Origin: Ichthyophis bannanicus
Lineage: Eukaryota; Chordata; Amphibia; Gymnophiona; Ichthyophiidae
DNA length: 64,000 nt
NCBI GenBank assembly: GCA_033557465.1
Contig: CM066048.1
Span: 14,174,305 to 14,238,304, forward strand
Reading direction: 5' to 3'
The position numbers and the translations under genes are program-made. Below the pieces are notes generated by a model. The model saw only the letters and a list, made by a program, of their open reading frames with translations. It was not told where the DNA came from and ran no database searches. Below are positions 20,930-30,489 of this stretch, piece by piece (position 1 is the stretch's first letter; each line of letters opens with the position of its first letter).

Positions 20930-21990
20930 TGCCTTGGGGGGGGGGGATAGCACTGTAATGGGTTGATGGGGGGGGGCTAGGACTGTAAATGGTCTAATGG
21001 GGGTGTTAGAACTGAAAATGGGCTGATCGGGAGGGGAGCTAGAACTGGAAATAGGCTGATGGGGTTTAGAACTGGAAATGGGCTGATGGGGGGGTTAGAA
21101 CTGGAAATGGACTGATCAGGAGGGGGGTTACGACTGGTAATGGGCTATTGGGAGGGTTAGAACTGGAAATTGGCTGAATGGGGGGTTACGAATGGAAATA
21201 GGCTGATCAGGAGGGGGGCTAGTACTGGTAATGGACTGATTGGTGAGGTTAGGCCTGGAAATGGGCTGATTAGGGGGGCTAGGACAGGAAATGGACTGAT
21301 TGGTGGGCTAGGACTGGAAATGGATTTATTGGGGGGGTTAGGACTGGTAATGGGCTGATGGGGGGCTAGGACTGGAGTGGGCTGGAAATAGGCTAATGGG
21401 GGAGGGGAGGAGAGTGCTGCTGGCCCTGGAAGAAAACTAGGGGCTAGGGCTACAAATGGGCTGATGCAGGGGGATGGGAGAATAGGACTGGAAGAGAACG
21501 GATACTGAGAGGGTCTGCCAGTGGAAGGAGGGGGCAGGAAGGGAGCTGACACGAGGGAAGGAGGGGACTGGAAAGGAGCTCATATGGCGGGGGAAGGAGG
21601 GGGCTGGAATGGACCTGGGATGTACTGAAGGGGACTGGAAGGGAGCTGACACTTGGGGATGGGAGTGGTAGGTGGCTGGGTAATGGGGAGGAGGCTGGAA
21701 AGGAGCTGATGTGTGAATGGCACTGGAAGGGGGATGGATAGAGGGTAGAGTGACTGGAAAGGAGCTGACTGGGGGGTGGCACTGAGAGTGGACATGAGCT
21801 GATACCTGGGATAGTATTTGGACTAGAAGGGGCTGGACAGTGGGGAAGGAGGGGGACTGGAAGGGAATGGACACCAGTGGCAGTCATGGGAATGCAAGGC
21901 GGTTGACATTGGAAGGTACTGGGAGGGGAGGACTGGAAAGGGGGCTGATACTGGGGAGGGTTACTGGAACTGGAAATGGGCTGATGGAAG
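20930..21990 (+). repeat. G-rich minisatellite, units of about 25-35 bp
   Basis: A unit of the type GGGGGTTAGAACTGGAAATG followed by GGCTGAT repeats about 17 times to 21480, with alternatives CTAGGACTGG and TTACGACTGGTAATGGGC. Longer, more degenerate units (GGACTGGAAAGGAGCTGA type) continue to about 21990. Many G runs make quadruplex formation plausible. Long frames on the minus strand are an artefact of the C-rich complement. Confidence 0.85.
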
Positions 21991-22843
21991 GAAATGAAGA
22001 AAACAAAAGAAGAGATAAGAAATGGCAAATGGACCATAGACTACAGAAAGAGAGCTAAGAGAAGGCAGGAAAGCAGAAGCCTCAGATCGGGATCAGCATG
22101 ATCAGAGAATAAAATGGTCAGACAGTAAAGGTAGAAATTTTTTTTTTTTAATTTTAGTGATTGGTCTTTGTGCTATCTTTATATTTTACACAGTATTGGG
22201 GAACTGCATCTCTTATTTATCTGATGTTGCACTGCATGTGGATTTTGGCTTTTTGGGGTTTCAGTTTAAATTTTGTCTACATATTTTTATTTTTACTTTA
22301 GATTATGGTTACTTATTCTGTACTTGGTGAGGGTCGATGTTGCGAGTGTGTGACTGAGGTGAGGTGTTCTGTTAACACGCAGTTTGTACATAAAGGTCTA
22401 TACTGTACTGCAGTAATTTGACTTGTTCAGCTTTTCAAATAGGTGTATGGATGTTCCAGGGCCCACTGTAGTATTTACAGTGACGTTATTTTGGATGGGC
22501 TCCTTATGTGAGTTTTGGAAGTTTGGTGCTGATATGGCATGGTAGGTTTGCTCTTTGTTGTAGGGTTTTGTATTAGTTCACAATATGCCTGGTACTGGAG
22601 AATAGTGGTGGTTGTTGTTGTTAGTGAGATGATCAGAATCAGATTTTTTTTTTTAAATATTGAGCTCTGTGAGTGAATGTCCTGGTTCTGCTCCGCACCC
22701 ACTGTGGATGCAAAATATATGTTGAAAAAGAAAAAGCAAGAACCATAACGCAGTTTATAATAACAAAATAAAAATGAGTTATAATTTAGTTTTATAAACT
22801 GTGCAGTTGGTTCTTGCTCTCTTTTAGTTGCTTGGTGTGCAGA

Positions 22844-23288
22844 CAGGACTGTACCTAGCCCTGTGCAAGCTGTGCAGCCGCACAGGGCAGAAAAGCTTGG
22901 GGGGCGCATTTCGGCTATCTGCTGTTGCCCTGCCGCCACTGGCAGGACAATAGCAGGCAGCCGAAATGCGCCCCCAAACTTTTTTGCAACACTTTAAGTA
23001 GGTCTGGTCCCTCCCTCCTCTGACGCAATGTCAGAGGAGGGGAGGATAGATCTGCTTAAAGTGCCGGCGCCTTTCAGATCGGGCGCATGCCCCCCCCCCC
23101 TCCTCCCCATACCTCTGTCCAGCGCTGCCTGCTCTTTCCCTACTGCCGGTGCCGCCGGGAAAAAAACAGAGGGCGGCGGCAGCAGGGAAAGAGCAGGCAG
23201 TGCTGGACAGAGGTATGGGGAGGAGGAGAGGGGCGTGCGCCAAAGCTGCAAGTCACACAGGGTGCGATTACAGCTTGGTACGGCCCTG
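22844..23288 (+). mobile_element. Nested non-autonomous hAT-type element, 445 bp
   Basis: The left end is CAGGACTGTACCTAGCCCTG. The right end in reverse complement is CAGGGCCGTACCAAGCTGTA. Flanking duplications are TGTGCAGA (22836-22843) and TGTGCAAA (23289-23296), 7 of 8 identical. Inside are two hairpins: GGGGCGCATTTCGGCT against AGCCGAAATGCGCCCC (about 22900-22975), and TCCCCATACCTCTGTCCAGC against its complement (about 23103-23220). Confidence 0.88.
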
Positions 23289-23441
23289 TGTGCAAACATT
23301 TGCAGTCCCTCCATATAATCTAATCGGCTTTTTGGTTTGGTTCAGTCCCTGATTGGAGTTCTGAAAAAGCCCCGACCCCTCTAAGGGTGGGGGGCATCTC
23401 ATTCTTTGCCTCAGACGGCAGATTGCCTTGAGCCGCCCCTG

Positions 23442-23500
23442 GGAACTCACCATGGGCTTCTCCTGAAAAGGCGGGAGCTAAAGCCAAAATTCCCTTTCCT
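23442..23500 (+). mobile_element. CORE-type SINE, 3' remainder
   Basis: This continues the SINE cut at 20411 after the hAT duplication. Confidence 0.65.
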
Positions 23501-23574
23501 TCCTCTGGAATGATGCTCTAGTAACAGAAAGGGAGGAGGTGAGCTGGGGGAAGTTCCCGTCTACGAAAGCTTAG

Positions 23575-23720
23575 TTTCTCCATGGACTGCAGAATTGCGT
23601 CAGCCACACCTGGTGACGTCCTCTGGGCGGCGCCATACGGAAGTGCTCTCTAGAGTTTAGGACTCTCTGGTCATGCCCCCAGGTAGCCCACCTCCCCGAC
23701 CCGCCCCTGGGCCGGTCAGT
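23575..23720 (+). repeat. DIRS copy 1 left inverted terminal repeat
   Basis: It begins TTTCTCCATGGACTGCAG and contains CAGCCACACCTGGTGACGTC, CCATACGGAAGTGCTCTCTA and GGTCATGCCCCCAGGTAGCC, ending GCCGGTCAGT. All these blocks recur in reverse complement at 29393-29539. Confidence 0.9.
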
Positions 23721-23800
23721 CTTCATCCTTCCGCCTTGCCAGCAAGACGGACCCTGCTCTCTCTCCCACTTTGTTTGGTTCTTTATTTTCAATTTTACTC

Positions 23801-25936
23801 ATGCCAAAATCCAACTCTAAGAAGTGCCCATTATGTGGCAACAGATCTTATTCCGTGAAAGGCTGTAAGCTCTGCGGGGCTGGCACCAAGAGGAAGAAAG
23901 GGCAGCACGGATCAACTCCGAGCTCCATTCCCGGCCTTCTAAATGTTGCTGACCCTCTGCCGGCTTGGGATGTGCCTGGACGGGCCTCCATCCCCAGCCG
24001 TGCCACCGTTGCTGCTGAAGACGCTCCCGCGGCACGGGACGTGCCCGATCGGGCCCTCGTCTCCATCTTTATACAGCCAGCAGCTATGCCGGTAATCAGC
24101 TTCGTTACCCGCGGTGACGCGGAGGTAAGCTCGACCCTCCCCAACGCGGCAGCATACGCATCTGAGCCTGACCTGCAGTTCCCGGGGCCCTCCACATCTT
24201 CCCCTCGAGGCCATGTGGAGGTCTGCAATGGCGCCCGACATGAGTCCTCCAGCGTCACCCGGGAGTCCTTCAGCTCCTCCCATCGTGGCCCAGCAGCCTG
24301 CGCGGTGGTAAGCTCCGCCCCCTTCTCGGGCCTTCCATCGGGAGTCAGCGCCTCTGCCTCTGGACCAGTCTCCTATTTGGCGGTTCACCTTGGGGTATCT
24401 TCGCATCCGGAACGCGTGCAGCAGCATCAGCGGAGCCCCGAGCGCAGGAAACACCGCGAAAGAGGTGGACATCGCAGACAGCGCCGCTCCACCTCCTCTT
24501 CTTCTTCTGAAAGCCCTGCACCATCGTGCAAGAGGCACCATGGGGAGCATCGCCACGGAGCCAAAAGAAGAAGCAGCTCTACCAGCTCCAGGAACCGCCA
24601 GGTTAGATCTTGCAGCCATGTGTCCGATGCAGCCAATAACTCTGCAATTCTGCAACTTTTGACCCAGATAGTTCAATCTATCAGCGCTCCTTCCAAGCCT
24701 GAGCCTGTTGCTGTTCCCTCTGCCCGGTCTCCCTCCAGATCCCCATCTAGAGTATCCCCAGACCGTATGCTAGCAGCGGCATCTCCCCCTCGCTCCCCAG
24801 CCAACCCCTCTCCGGACAGCACGGCAGAGGAGCGGGATATAGAGGCTGTCGTGGGCTCCGCCTCCAACGACAAGAGCGTGCCAGATACCGGACACCCTCC
24901 TGAGACTGAGGGCCCTCCCCCCCCTCCAGAGGACCGTTCCTACACCAAATTCTTACAGAAGGTGGCTTCTGCCCTGGCATTGGCCTCGCCTGAGCATGCG
25001 GAGGAGCAGGACCCGGAGGTCCTGAGCTATCTCTCAGGTCCCAAGATGCCCTTCATCTTACCCATGCATCGTAAGCTGCGGGACGACTACCTAAAGGTAT
25101 GGCAGACCCCCGCCTCAGGGCACCCCTTTCCCAGGAGGTTGGATTCCAAATACCAGATCCAACCCGTGCCAGGATTCACGCTACCTCAGCTACCGCATCA
25201 ATCCATCGTTGTCTCCTCAGCCCTGAAAAGGGTCAGATCCTTACGCTCCCATGCTAACCACCCGCCTGGACGTGATCCCAAGCTCCTGGATGATTTCGGT
25301 AAAAAGGTCTTCCAGGGGGCCATGCTTAATGCCAAGATCGCAATGCATCAGTTCCAGCATATCCTATTCCAGGACTCCTGCGTGGCCAGCGTAAGAAAGG
25401 CGGTCGCAGCCCTCCCTAAAGAGACACAAATATTGATTGCTGGCCCCCTTGTGGACATCTCTGAGTGCAGCAAGCATCTGACTAGTACAGCCTTCGATGC
25501 CTTTGACACCTCAGTGCGAACAGCGGGCACGGCGATATCTGCCAGGCGGTGGGCGTGGCTCAGAGCTTCTGGGCTCAGTGATGACACACATGATAAGATC
25601 GCGGACTCCCCTTGCTCCGGCAAGTCGCTCTTTGGAGATAAAGTCATGGACGTTGTAAACGTCATGAAAGAGCACTGCATCACCCTACAAACCCTTGCCG
25701 AGGAAGGGTTTGAACACCGCAGCGCACCTCAGAAGGGCGGCTACCAGCGTAAAAGCTACTACTCCTCCAGCAACTACAGTTCCAACAAGAGGTACCCCTC
25801 CAACCGCAAGTGGCAAGCCCCGAGATACAAGAGTAACTCTTACCAGGGACCCTCCAACCAGCCCCAGTCCCAGAGGGACCGCAAACAGAGGAAGGGCACC
25901 TCTGCACCCGCCACCAAGGGCGCCTCTTCCTTTTGA
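23801..25936 (+). CDS. DIRS gag-like protein (copy 1)
   Basis: The ATG at 23801 is preferred over an upstream in-frame ATG because it gives MPKSNSKKCPLCGNRSYS directly, with paired cysteines (C-x2-C at residues 9-12 and 22-25) like a small zinc-binding module at DIRS gag N-termini. The product is 711 residues. A Ser/Arg/His-rich stretch (about residues 220-290) and the domain SYTKFLQKVASALAL…MHRKLRDDYLKVWQ…LPHQSIVVSSALKR follow. The same domain recurs in the gag fragment at 58.7-61 kb. A Tyr/Ser/Asn-rich tail (YQRKSYYSSSNYSSNKRYPS) may bind RNA. It would package element RNA. The frame is fully open and its end overlaps the upstream open part of the RT frame. Confidence 0.85.
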   Translation: MPKSNSKKCPLCGNRSYSVKGCKLCGAGTKRKKGQHGSTPSSIPGLLNVADPLPAWDVPGRASIPSRATVAAEDAPAARDVPDRALVSIFIQPAAMPVISFVTRGDAEVSSTLPNAAAYASEPDLQFPGPSTSSPRGHVEVCNGARHESSSVTRESFSSSHRGPAACAVVSSAPFSGLPSGVSASASGPVSYLAVHLGVSSHPERVQQHQRSPERRKHRERGGHRRQRRSTSSSSSESPAPSCKRHHGEHRHGAKRRSSSTSSRNRQVRSCSHVSDAANNSAILQLLTQIVQSISAPSKPEPVAVPSARSPSRSPSRVSPDRMLAAASPPRSPANPSPDSTAEERDIEAVVGSASNDKSVPDTGHPPETEGPPPPPEDRSYTKFLQKVASALALASPEHAEEQDPEVLSYLSGPKMPFILPMHRKLRDDYLKVWQTPASGHPFPRRLDSKYQIQPVPGFTLPQLPHQSIVVSSALKRVRSLRSHANHPPGRDPKLLDDFGKKVFQGAMLNAKIAMHQFQHILFQDSCVASVRKAVAALPKETQILIAGPLVDISECSKHLTSTAFDAFDTSVRTAGTAISARRWAWLRASGLSDDTHDKIADSPCSGKSLFGDKVMDVVNVMKEHCITLQTLAEEGFEHRSAPQKGGYQRKSYYSSSNYSSNKRYPSNRKWQAPRYKSNSYQGPSNQPQSQRDRKQRKGTSAPATKGASSF

Positions 25937-27834
25937 CACTACCTCACGGGCGCCTATCCGGATAGGGGGTCGCCTGTCCAGCTTCCTCGAGGAGTGGAAA
26001 AGGATATCTTCCGACTCCTGGGTCCTCCGTGTCATCCAGAACGGATTTCGCTTGCGTTTTCATGCAACACCATTCCAGCACAACATACCGTCCAGCAGAA
26101 CCCCGCCCCACCTGCAACTACCCATGGCTATGGAATTGGTACACCTCCTGGCCTCTCGAGCCACCAAAGAGGTACCGTCCCACGAGATCAACTCCGGGTT
26201 CTACTCCAGATACTTCCTCATTCCAAAAAGGACAGGCGGCATGCGCCCTATCCTAGACCTGTGCAGGCTCAACAAGTTTATCGTCAAGGAGAAGTTCAGG
26301 ATGTACTCCCTCAATGCCATCCTACCTTTGATCCAAACCGGCGATTTTCTGGCATCGCTGGACCTGCAGGAGGCCTACACCCACATCCTCATCCACAAGG
26401 CACACAGGCAATACTTTCGCTTCCAGGTGCTGGGTCGCCACTACCAGTACAGAGTCCTTCCCTTTGGCCTGTCTCCGGCACCCCGAGTCTTCACGAAGTG
26501 TGTAGCCGTGGTCGCAGCGCACCTCCGCAGGATAGGGATATCCGTCTTCCCCTACCTGGACGACTGGCTCTTCACAGCACCCTCGGCCCAGGACCTACGG
26601 ATGTCCCTCCAGAAGGCAACGACCGTGATTACCTCTCTGGGGTTTGTCATCAACTACGACAAGTCACAGCTACAACCATCTCAGCGACTTGAGTTCATTG
26701 GGGCGGTGATCGACACACGGACAGCACGAGCCTACCTGCCAGAATGCCAACAGCTCACTATCACCTCCCTTGCGACCATCCGCCACAGCAGTGAAAATCT
26801 CCTCGGCTCGGGCCCTTCTACACCTCCTGGGCCACATGGCAGCAACAACTTCAGTACTTCCTTCGGCAAGACTAATGATGCGACCGCTCCAATGGCACCT
26901 GCGTACTTGCTGGAACCAGTATTCCCAAACCTTGTCCACCCAGGTCCCGATGCCCCGGAGCGTCAGAGATCGCCTACGCTGGTGGTCGAACAAATCCAAC
27001 TTGTCCAGGGGCAAGGACATTCATCAGCAGCCGCACCAAGTGACTCTCACCACCGATGCATCCAACACCGGTTGGGGCGCGCACCTCCAGCACCTCAGCA
27101 CACAAGGTGCTTGGTCACTGAGGGAGCAAAGGCTACACATCAATCTCCTCGAGCTCAGAGCCATAAGGTATGCTCTCCTAGCCTTCATTCAACACCTGGC
27201 GAACAAGTCCATCCTCATTCAGACGGACAACCAAGTAGCGATGTTCTACCTGAACAAACAAGGGGGGACCGGCTCCCGCTCCCTCTGCAACGAGGCGAGG
27301 GCACTGTGGTGCCTAGCCTTGGAGAACAACTGCAAACTCCGGGCCACCTACTTACCAGGGGATATGAACATCCTTGCCGACAAGCTCAGCAGGCAACTGA
27401 GGCCTCACGAGTGGTCGCTCTCCCAGAAGGCGATCGATGTCCTCTTCCAACTATGGGGAACGCCCCTGATAGACCTATTCACAACGGAGTTGAATGCCAA
27501 GTGCAACCTGTTCTGTTCCAGGCACCCTTCACCCAACAGACTGGCAGCGGATGCATTCGACATGTGCTGGGGGGAGTGGTCTCTAGTGTACGCCTTCCCA
27601 CCTACTCCCCTCATTCCAGCGACCTTACAGCGGATCGTCCAGGACAAAGCACACGCCATCCTCGTGGTTCCCCACTGGCCGCGCCAGATGTGGTTCACAC
27701 TCCTGCAACGTCTCGCCCGCGAGGATCCCGTACACCTTCCCCCTGAGCCGGATCTCCTGACTCAGAATGGGGGCACCACTCGCCACCCCAACCTCAGAGC
27801 CCTCGCTCTCACTGCCTGGAGGTTGAGCGGGTGA
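25937..27834 (+). pseudogene. DIRS reverse transcriptase-RNase H (copy 1), one frameshift
   Basis: The RT part is open in the frame running through 25695-26790: RIGGRLSSFLEEWKRISSDS, MRPILDLCRLNKFI, SLDLQEAYTHILIHKAHRQY (first catalytic Asp), LPFGLSPAPRVFTK and FPYLDDWLFT (Asp pair at about 26556). The continuation LLHLLGHMAATTSVLPSARL lies in a different frame (26770-27834), so a small indel falls near 26785-26800. RNase H follows: TTDASNTGWGAHL, LLELRAIRYALL and IQTDNQVAMFYLNKQGG. A downstream domain often described as methyltransferase-like in DIRS comes last. The native start is unclear; the frame is open upstream across the gag end. Confidence 0.9.
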
Positions 27835-28904
27835 GCCTCTCCAGTCTCAAGCTCCCAGCGGAGGTACAAGACATTGTCCTGGCAGCTCGGAGACCCTCCA
27901 CCAGGAAATCCTATGGCCTCAAATGGAAAAGATTCAGCATCTGGTGCGCAAAACAGGGCCTTGAGCCCACCACTTGTCCTGTCGCACAGGTCCTTCAATA
28001 TCTCAAAGCACTGTCCGACGGTGGCCTCAAGACCCAGTCCATTCGGGTACACCTCTCAGCCATAGCGGCCCTTCATGTGCCGGTGGACGGGAACAACTCC
28101 ATTTCAGCACTGCCCATAACCACCCGCTTCATGAAAGGACTCACCAACCTCAAGCCCCCGGTCAGGGCCCCAAAACCGCCCTGGGACCTCAACTCTGTCC
28201 TGCTGCGGCTAACACAGGCACCCTTCGAGCCACTCCCATCAGCAGAAATGAAGTTCACCTCCTGGAAAACTCTATTCCTGGTGACCATAACCTCCGCAAG
28301 GAGGATCAGTGAGCTACAGGCTCTGATGGCACATCCTCCTTACACGCTTCTACTTCAAGACCGGGCATCCCTGCGGACCAACCCCAAGTTCGTCCCCAAA
28401 GTCGCGTCATCGTTCCACGTCAATCAGTCCATCGAGCTGCCCTGCTTCTTCCCGGAGCCCCATTCATCAATGGAAGAATAGCGCCTGCATACCTTGGATT
28501 GCCTACGGGCCCTCAGGATCTACCTGCAGAGGACACTCCCAGTCCGAAAGAGTGATCAGCTCTTCGTCTCTTTCAACCCCAACAGGCCGGGCCTACCCGT
28601 CTCCAAGAGGACTCTTTCCAACTGGGTGTCTTCCTGCGTGTCCTTCTGCCTTAACGCCTCAGCCAACCCGTCAGCTCCGACGGTCGGCCCAGACAAGCTC
28701 CGGGCATTGGCCACCTCCCTAGCCAACTTGCGCTCTGTTCCATTCCTGGACATCTGCAAGGCAGCCACATGGTCTACACCACATACCTTCCAGAAACATT
28801 ATTGCCTGGACCTGCGTTCCAAAGAGGACTGTGCGTTGGGTGCAGCAGTTCTCGCCTCAGTTGTCGGGGAAGTGTCCGGTACAGCTCCAGGGACTACCTG
28901 TTGA
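27831..28904 (+). pseudogene. DIRS tyrosine recombinase (copy 1), one internal stop
   Basis: The frame overlaps the RT/RNase H stop by four bases and has no ATG near its start, so initiation is unexplained. DIVLAARRPSTRKSYGLKWK opens the DNA-binding domain. VTITSARRISELQALM holds the first catalytic Arg. A TAG at 28479 interrupts, then reading resumes in the same frame with KSDQLFVSFNPNRPGLPVSK. The HxxR box reads DKLRALATS, with Asp where copy 2 has His. FQKHYCLDLRS holds the catalytic Tyr. The enzyme would integrate the circular DNA. This copy is probably inactive. Confidence 0.88.
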
Positions 28905-29219
28905 GTGGCTAGTCCCACACTCTGACTGCTCTTCGATGTTCAGCAGTGCGCGTTCTCGCGCCTTACTGCACTGTTACTGCACCTGTTGCACTGTTACTGC
29001 ACCTTGCACTATCCTGCACCTTACTGCACTGTATTACCTGCACTGTTGTTGTTGCACTGTTGACCTTCTCGACTGTTACTCACAGTACCGCAGTACTGCT
29101 GCGTCAGTTCTGCTCGCTGTTATGTTTCTGTGGTTGTTCATTAAAGTTATGCCCTTCAGTGCCTCACCTGTCCTTATTCGCCTCCTCCACTTCTGGCGCT
29201 CCGCGCTGCTAGGGAGGCA

Positions 29220-29318
29220 CCAGGTGTGGCTGACGCAATCCTGCAGTCCATGGAGGAAGCGAGGCTACTTACCTGTAACAGGGGTTCTCCGTGGACAGCA
29301 GGATAAGTCAGCCACACA
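29220..29318 (+). repeat. DIRS copy 1 internal complementary region
   Basis: The first half (CAGGTGTGGCTGACGCAATC then CTGCAGTCCATGGAGG) is complementary to the left terminus. The second half (AAGCGAGGCTACTTACCTGT then AACAGGGGTTCTCCGTGGAC) is complementary to the outer tail of the right terminus. The junction falls at about 29256. This is the head-to-tail template that DIRS elements are proposed to use to complete their ends and form a circle. Confidence 0.9.
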
Positions 29319-29392
29319 ATCCCACCCATCTCCCTGGAGGAGGTCTGCTGCAGTGACTCGCCCCTTGCCAGGGAAACCTAGCTAGGAACATA

Positions 29393-29564
29393 CTGACCGG
29401 CTAAGGGGTGGGTCGGGGAAGTGGGCTACCTGGGGGCATGACCAGAGAGTCCTAAACTCTAGAGAGCACTTCCGTATGGCGCTGCCCGGAGGACGTCACC
29501 AGGTGTGGCTGACTTATCCTGCTGTCCACGGAGAACCCCTGTTACAGGTAAGTAACCTCGCTTT
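29393..29564 (+). repeat. DIRS copy 1 right inverted terminal repeat with outer tail
   Basis: Positions 29393-29539 are the inverted counterpart of the left repeat. The extra tail (CCTGTTACAGGTAAGTAACC then TCGCTTT) has no partner in the left repeat and pairs only with the internal complementary region. CAG|GTAAGT at 29545-29553 is a consensus splice donor. Confidence 0.88.
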
Positions 29565-29757
29565 CTGTACATGGTGGGAGAGAGAAGACAAATGAAGTCC
29601 CCCCGATGCCCTTCCCCCTCCCCCCAATAAATGCCTCAATGCATTTCTTGAGGAAAAGTAGTTCCAACTGCTGCAGCATACTAACACCAATTCACTGTAA
29701 CATAGCAATTATGCAGTTCTACATGTGAAACAGCCCTCCTTCTTATTTCCTCTCCAA
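29565..29757. other. Unassigned spacer
   Basis: No feature is recognised between the DIRS end and the CA-repeat cluster. Confidence 0.4.
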
Positions 29758-30047
29758 TCACAGGCACACAGAGAACAAACACACACACACACAGGCTTTG
29801 ACACACACATGCAAGAATGCACAGACACACCTGCAAGCACATATGTAGTAACACACAAACACATACACGTTCATACAAACACACACACACATTCCAACCC
29901 ACAAAGATACATATACACACTCCTAAAGAAAATAGAGACGCACAAACTAAAAACAAAGAATAAGTGCATACTCACACTCATACAGACACCACATTCACAA
30001 GACACACACACAGAGGCAATGCGGATAGAAATAGATGGGTGTGCGAG

Positions 30048-30078
<31 letters not shown>

Positions 30079-30192
30079 GCAATGCGGATAGAAATAGATG
30101 GGTGTGCGAGCACACACACACACACACACAGAGGCAATGCGGATAGAAATAGATGGGTGTGCGAGCACACACACACACACACACACAGGTTG
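29758..30192. repeat. CA microsatellite with a minisatellite of about 55-75 bp
   Basis: Runs of (CA)n separate three copies of a 44-bp-type unit (AGAGGCAATGCGGATAGAAA then TAGATGGGTGTGCGAGCACA) at about 30011, 30075 and 30130. The unit copies are identical while the CA runs differ in length. Open frames here are products of the repeat. Confidence 0.95.
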
Positions 30193-30289
30193 GAAAGAAT
30201 TCCATGAGCTATGCTCTGCATGCTTTCCCCATTTGTTCAGATGCTATAGAGCCCATACTTTTCCCTTGGAGACCTACTCTTGCTGCTTC

Positions 30290-30485
30290 CCAATTAGTAA
30301 TTTTTCTAATTCTGCTTTATCTTTTTGGAGATGCGGCGACCACATCAGGGAGCAATACAGAGGCATTATGATATTCTTTGTTTTACTCTCTGTCCCTTTA
30401 CTAATATTTCCTCTGTTTGATTTTTTGGCTGCTGCTGCACACTGGGTAGAGTTCAACGTTTGGTCCACATGAGTTATCACACGGT
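30290..30485 (-). mobile_element. CR1-type LINE fragment
   Basis: On the minus strand the text parallels 48180-48370 of the larger CR1: GGAGATGCGGCGACCAC, GAGGCATTATGATATTCTTT, CTGCTGCACACTGGGTAGAG. It is short and decayed. Confidence 0.7.
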
Positions 30486-30489
30486 ATGG

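Larger units (their letters stand above)
20412..23441 (+). mobile_element. Non-autonomous hAT-type DNA transposon, 3.03 kb
   Basis: The left end is CAGGGGTGGCTCTATAATGA. The right end in reverse complement is CAGGGGCGGCTCAAGGCAAT, so about 12 bp of terminal inverted repeat match with one difference. Flanking 8-bp duplications GGAACTCG (20404-20411) and GGAACTCA (23442-23449) differ at one base. CAGGGG ends with an 8-bp duplication are the hAT signature. No transposase frame is present. Inside are a long palindrome, a G-rich minisatellite and a nested second hAT. Confidence 0.9.
23575..29564 (+). mobile_element. DIRS retrotransposon copy 1, structurally complete, 6.0 kb
   Basis: The element has a left inverted terminal repeat (23575-23720), gag, RT/RNase H, tyrosine recombinase, an internal complementary region (29220-29318) and a right inverted terminal repeat with a longer outer tail (29393-29564). 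There is no target duplication, and TTT is found at both outer edges, as expected for recombinase-mediated insertion of a circle. Defects are one frameshift in RT/RNase H (near 26790), one TAG in the recombinase (28479) and a His-to-Asp change in its HxxR box. Gag is open. The two terminal repeats are still very similar, implying a moderately recent insertion. Confidence 0.92.

Noticed and set aside
21157..22037. Minus-strand Pro/Ser-rich frames up to 195 residues
   Set aside because: These are the complement of the G-rich minisatellite; low stop frequency follows from composition.
23848..24676. Minus-strand frames of 136 and 245 residues opposite DIRS gag
   Set aside because: Shadow frames of a GC-rich coding gene; no domain-like pattern.
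26770..27020. Minus-strand and alternate-frame ORFs over the RT/RNase H junction as separate genes
   Set aside because: They are explained by the frameshift in the DIRS polyprotein and its shadow frames.
23575..29564. Interpretation as an endogenous retrovirus
   Set aside because: No LTRs, protease, DDE integrase or envelope; inverted ends and a tyrosine recombinase identify DIRS.
29758..30192. CRISPR-like array (identical units with variable spacers)
   Set aside because: The spacers are simple CA repeats, and the genome is clearly eukaryotic.
29725..30207. Several overlapping long frames rich in His/Thr or Cys/Val on both strands
   Set aside because: They are translations of the CA/TG microsatellite and its unit; no real protein signal.
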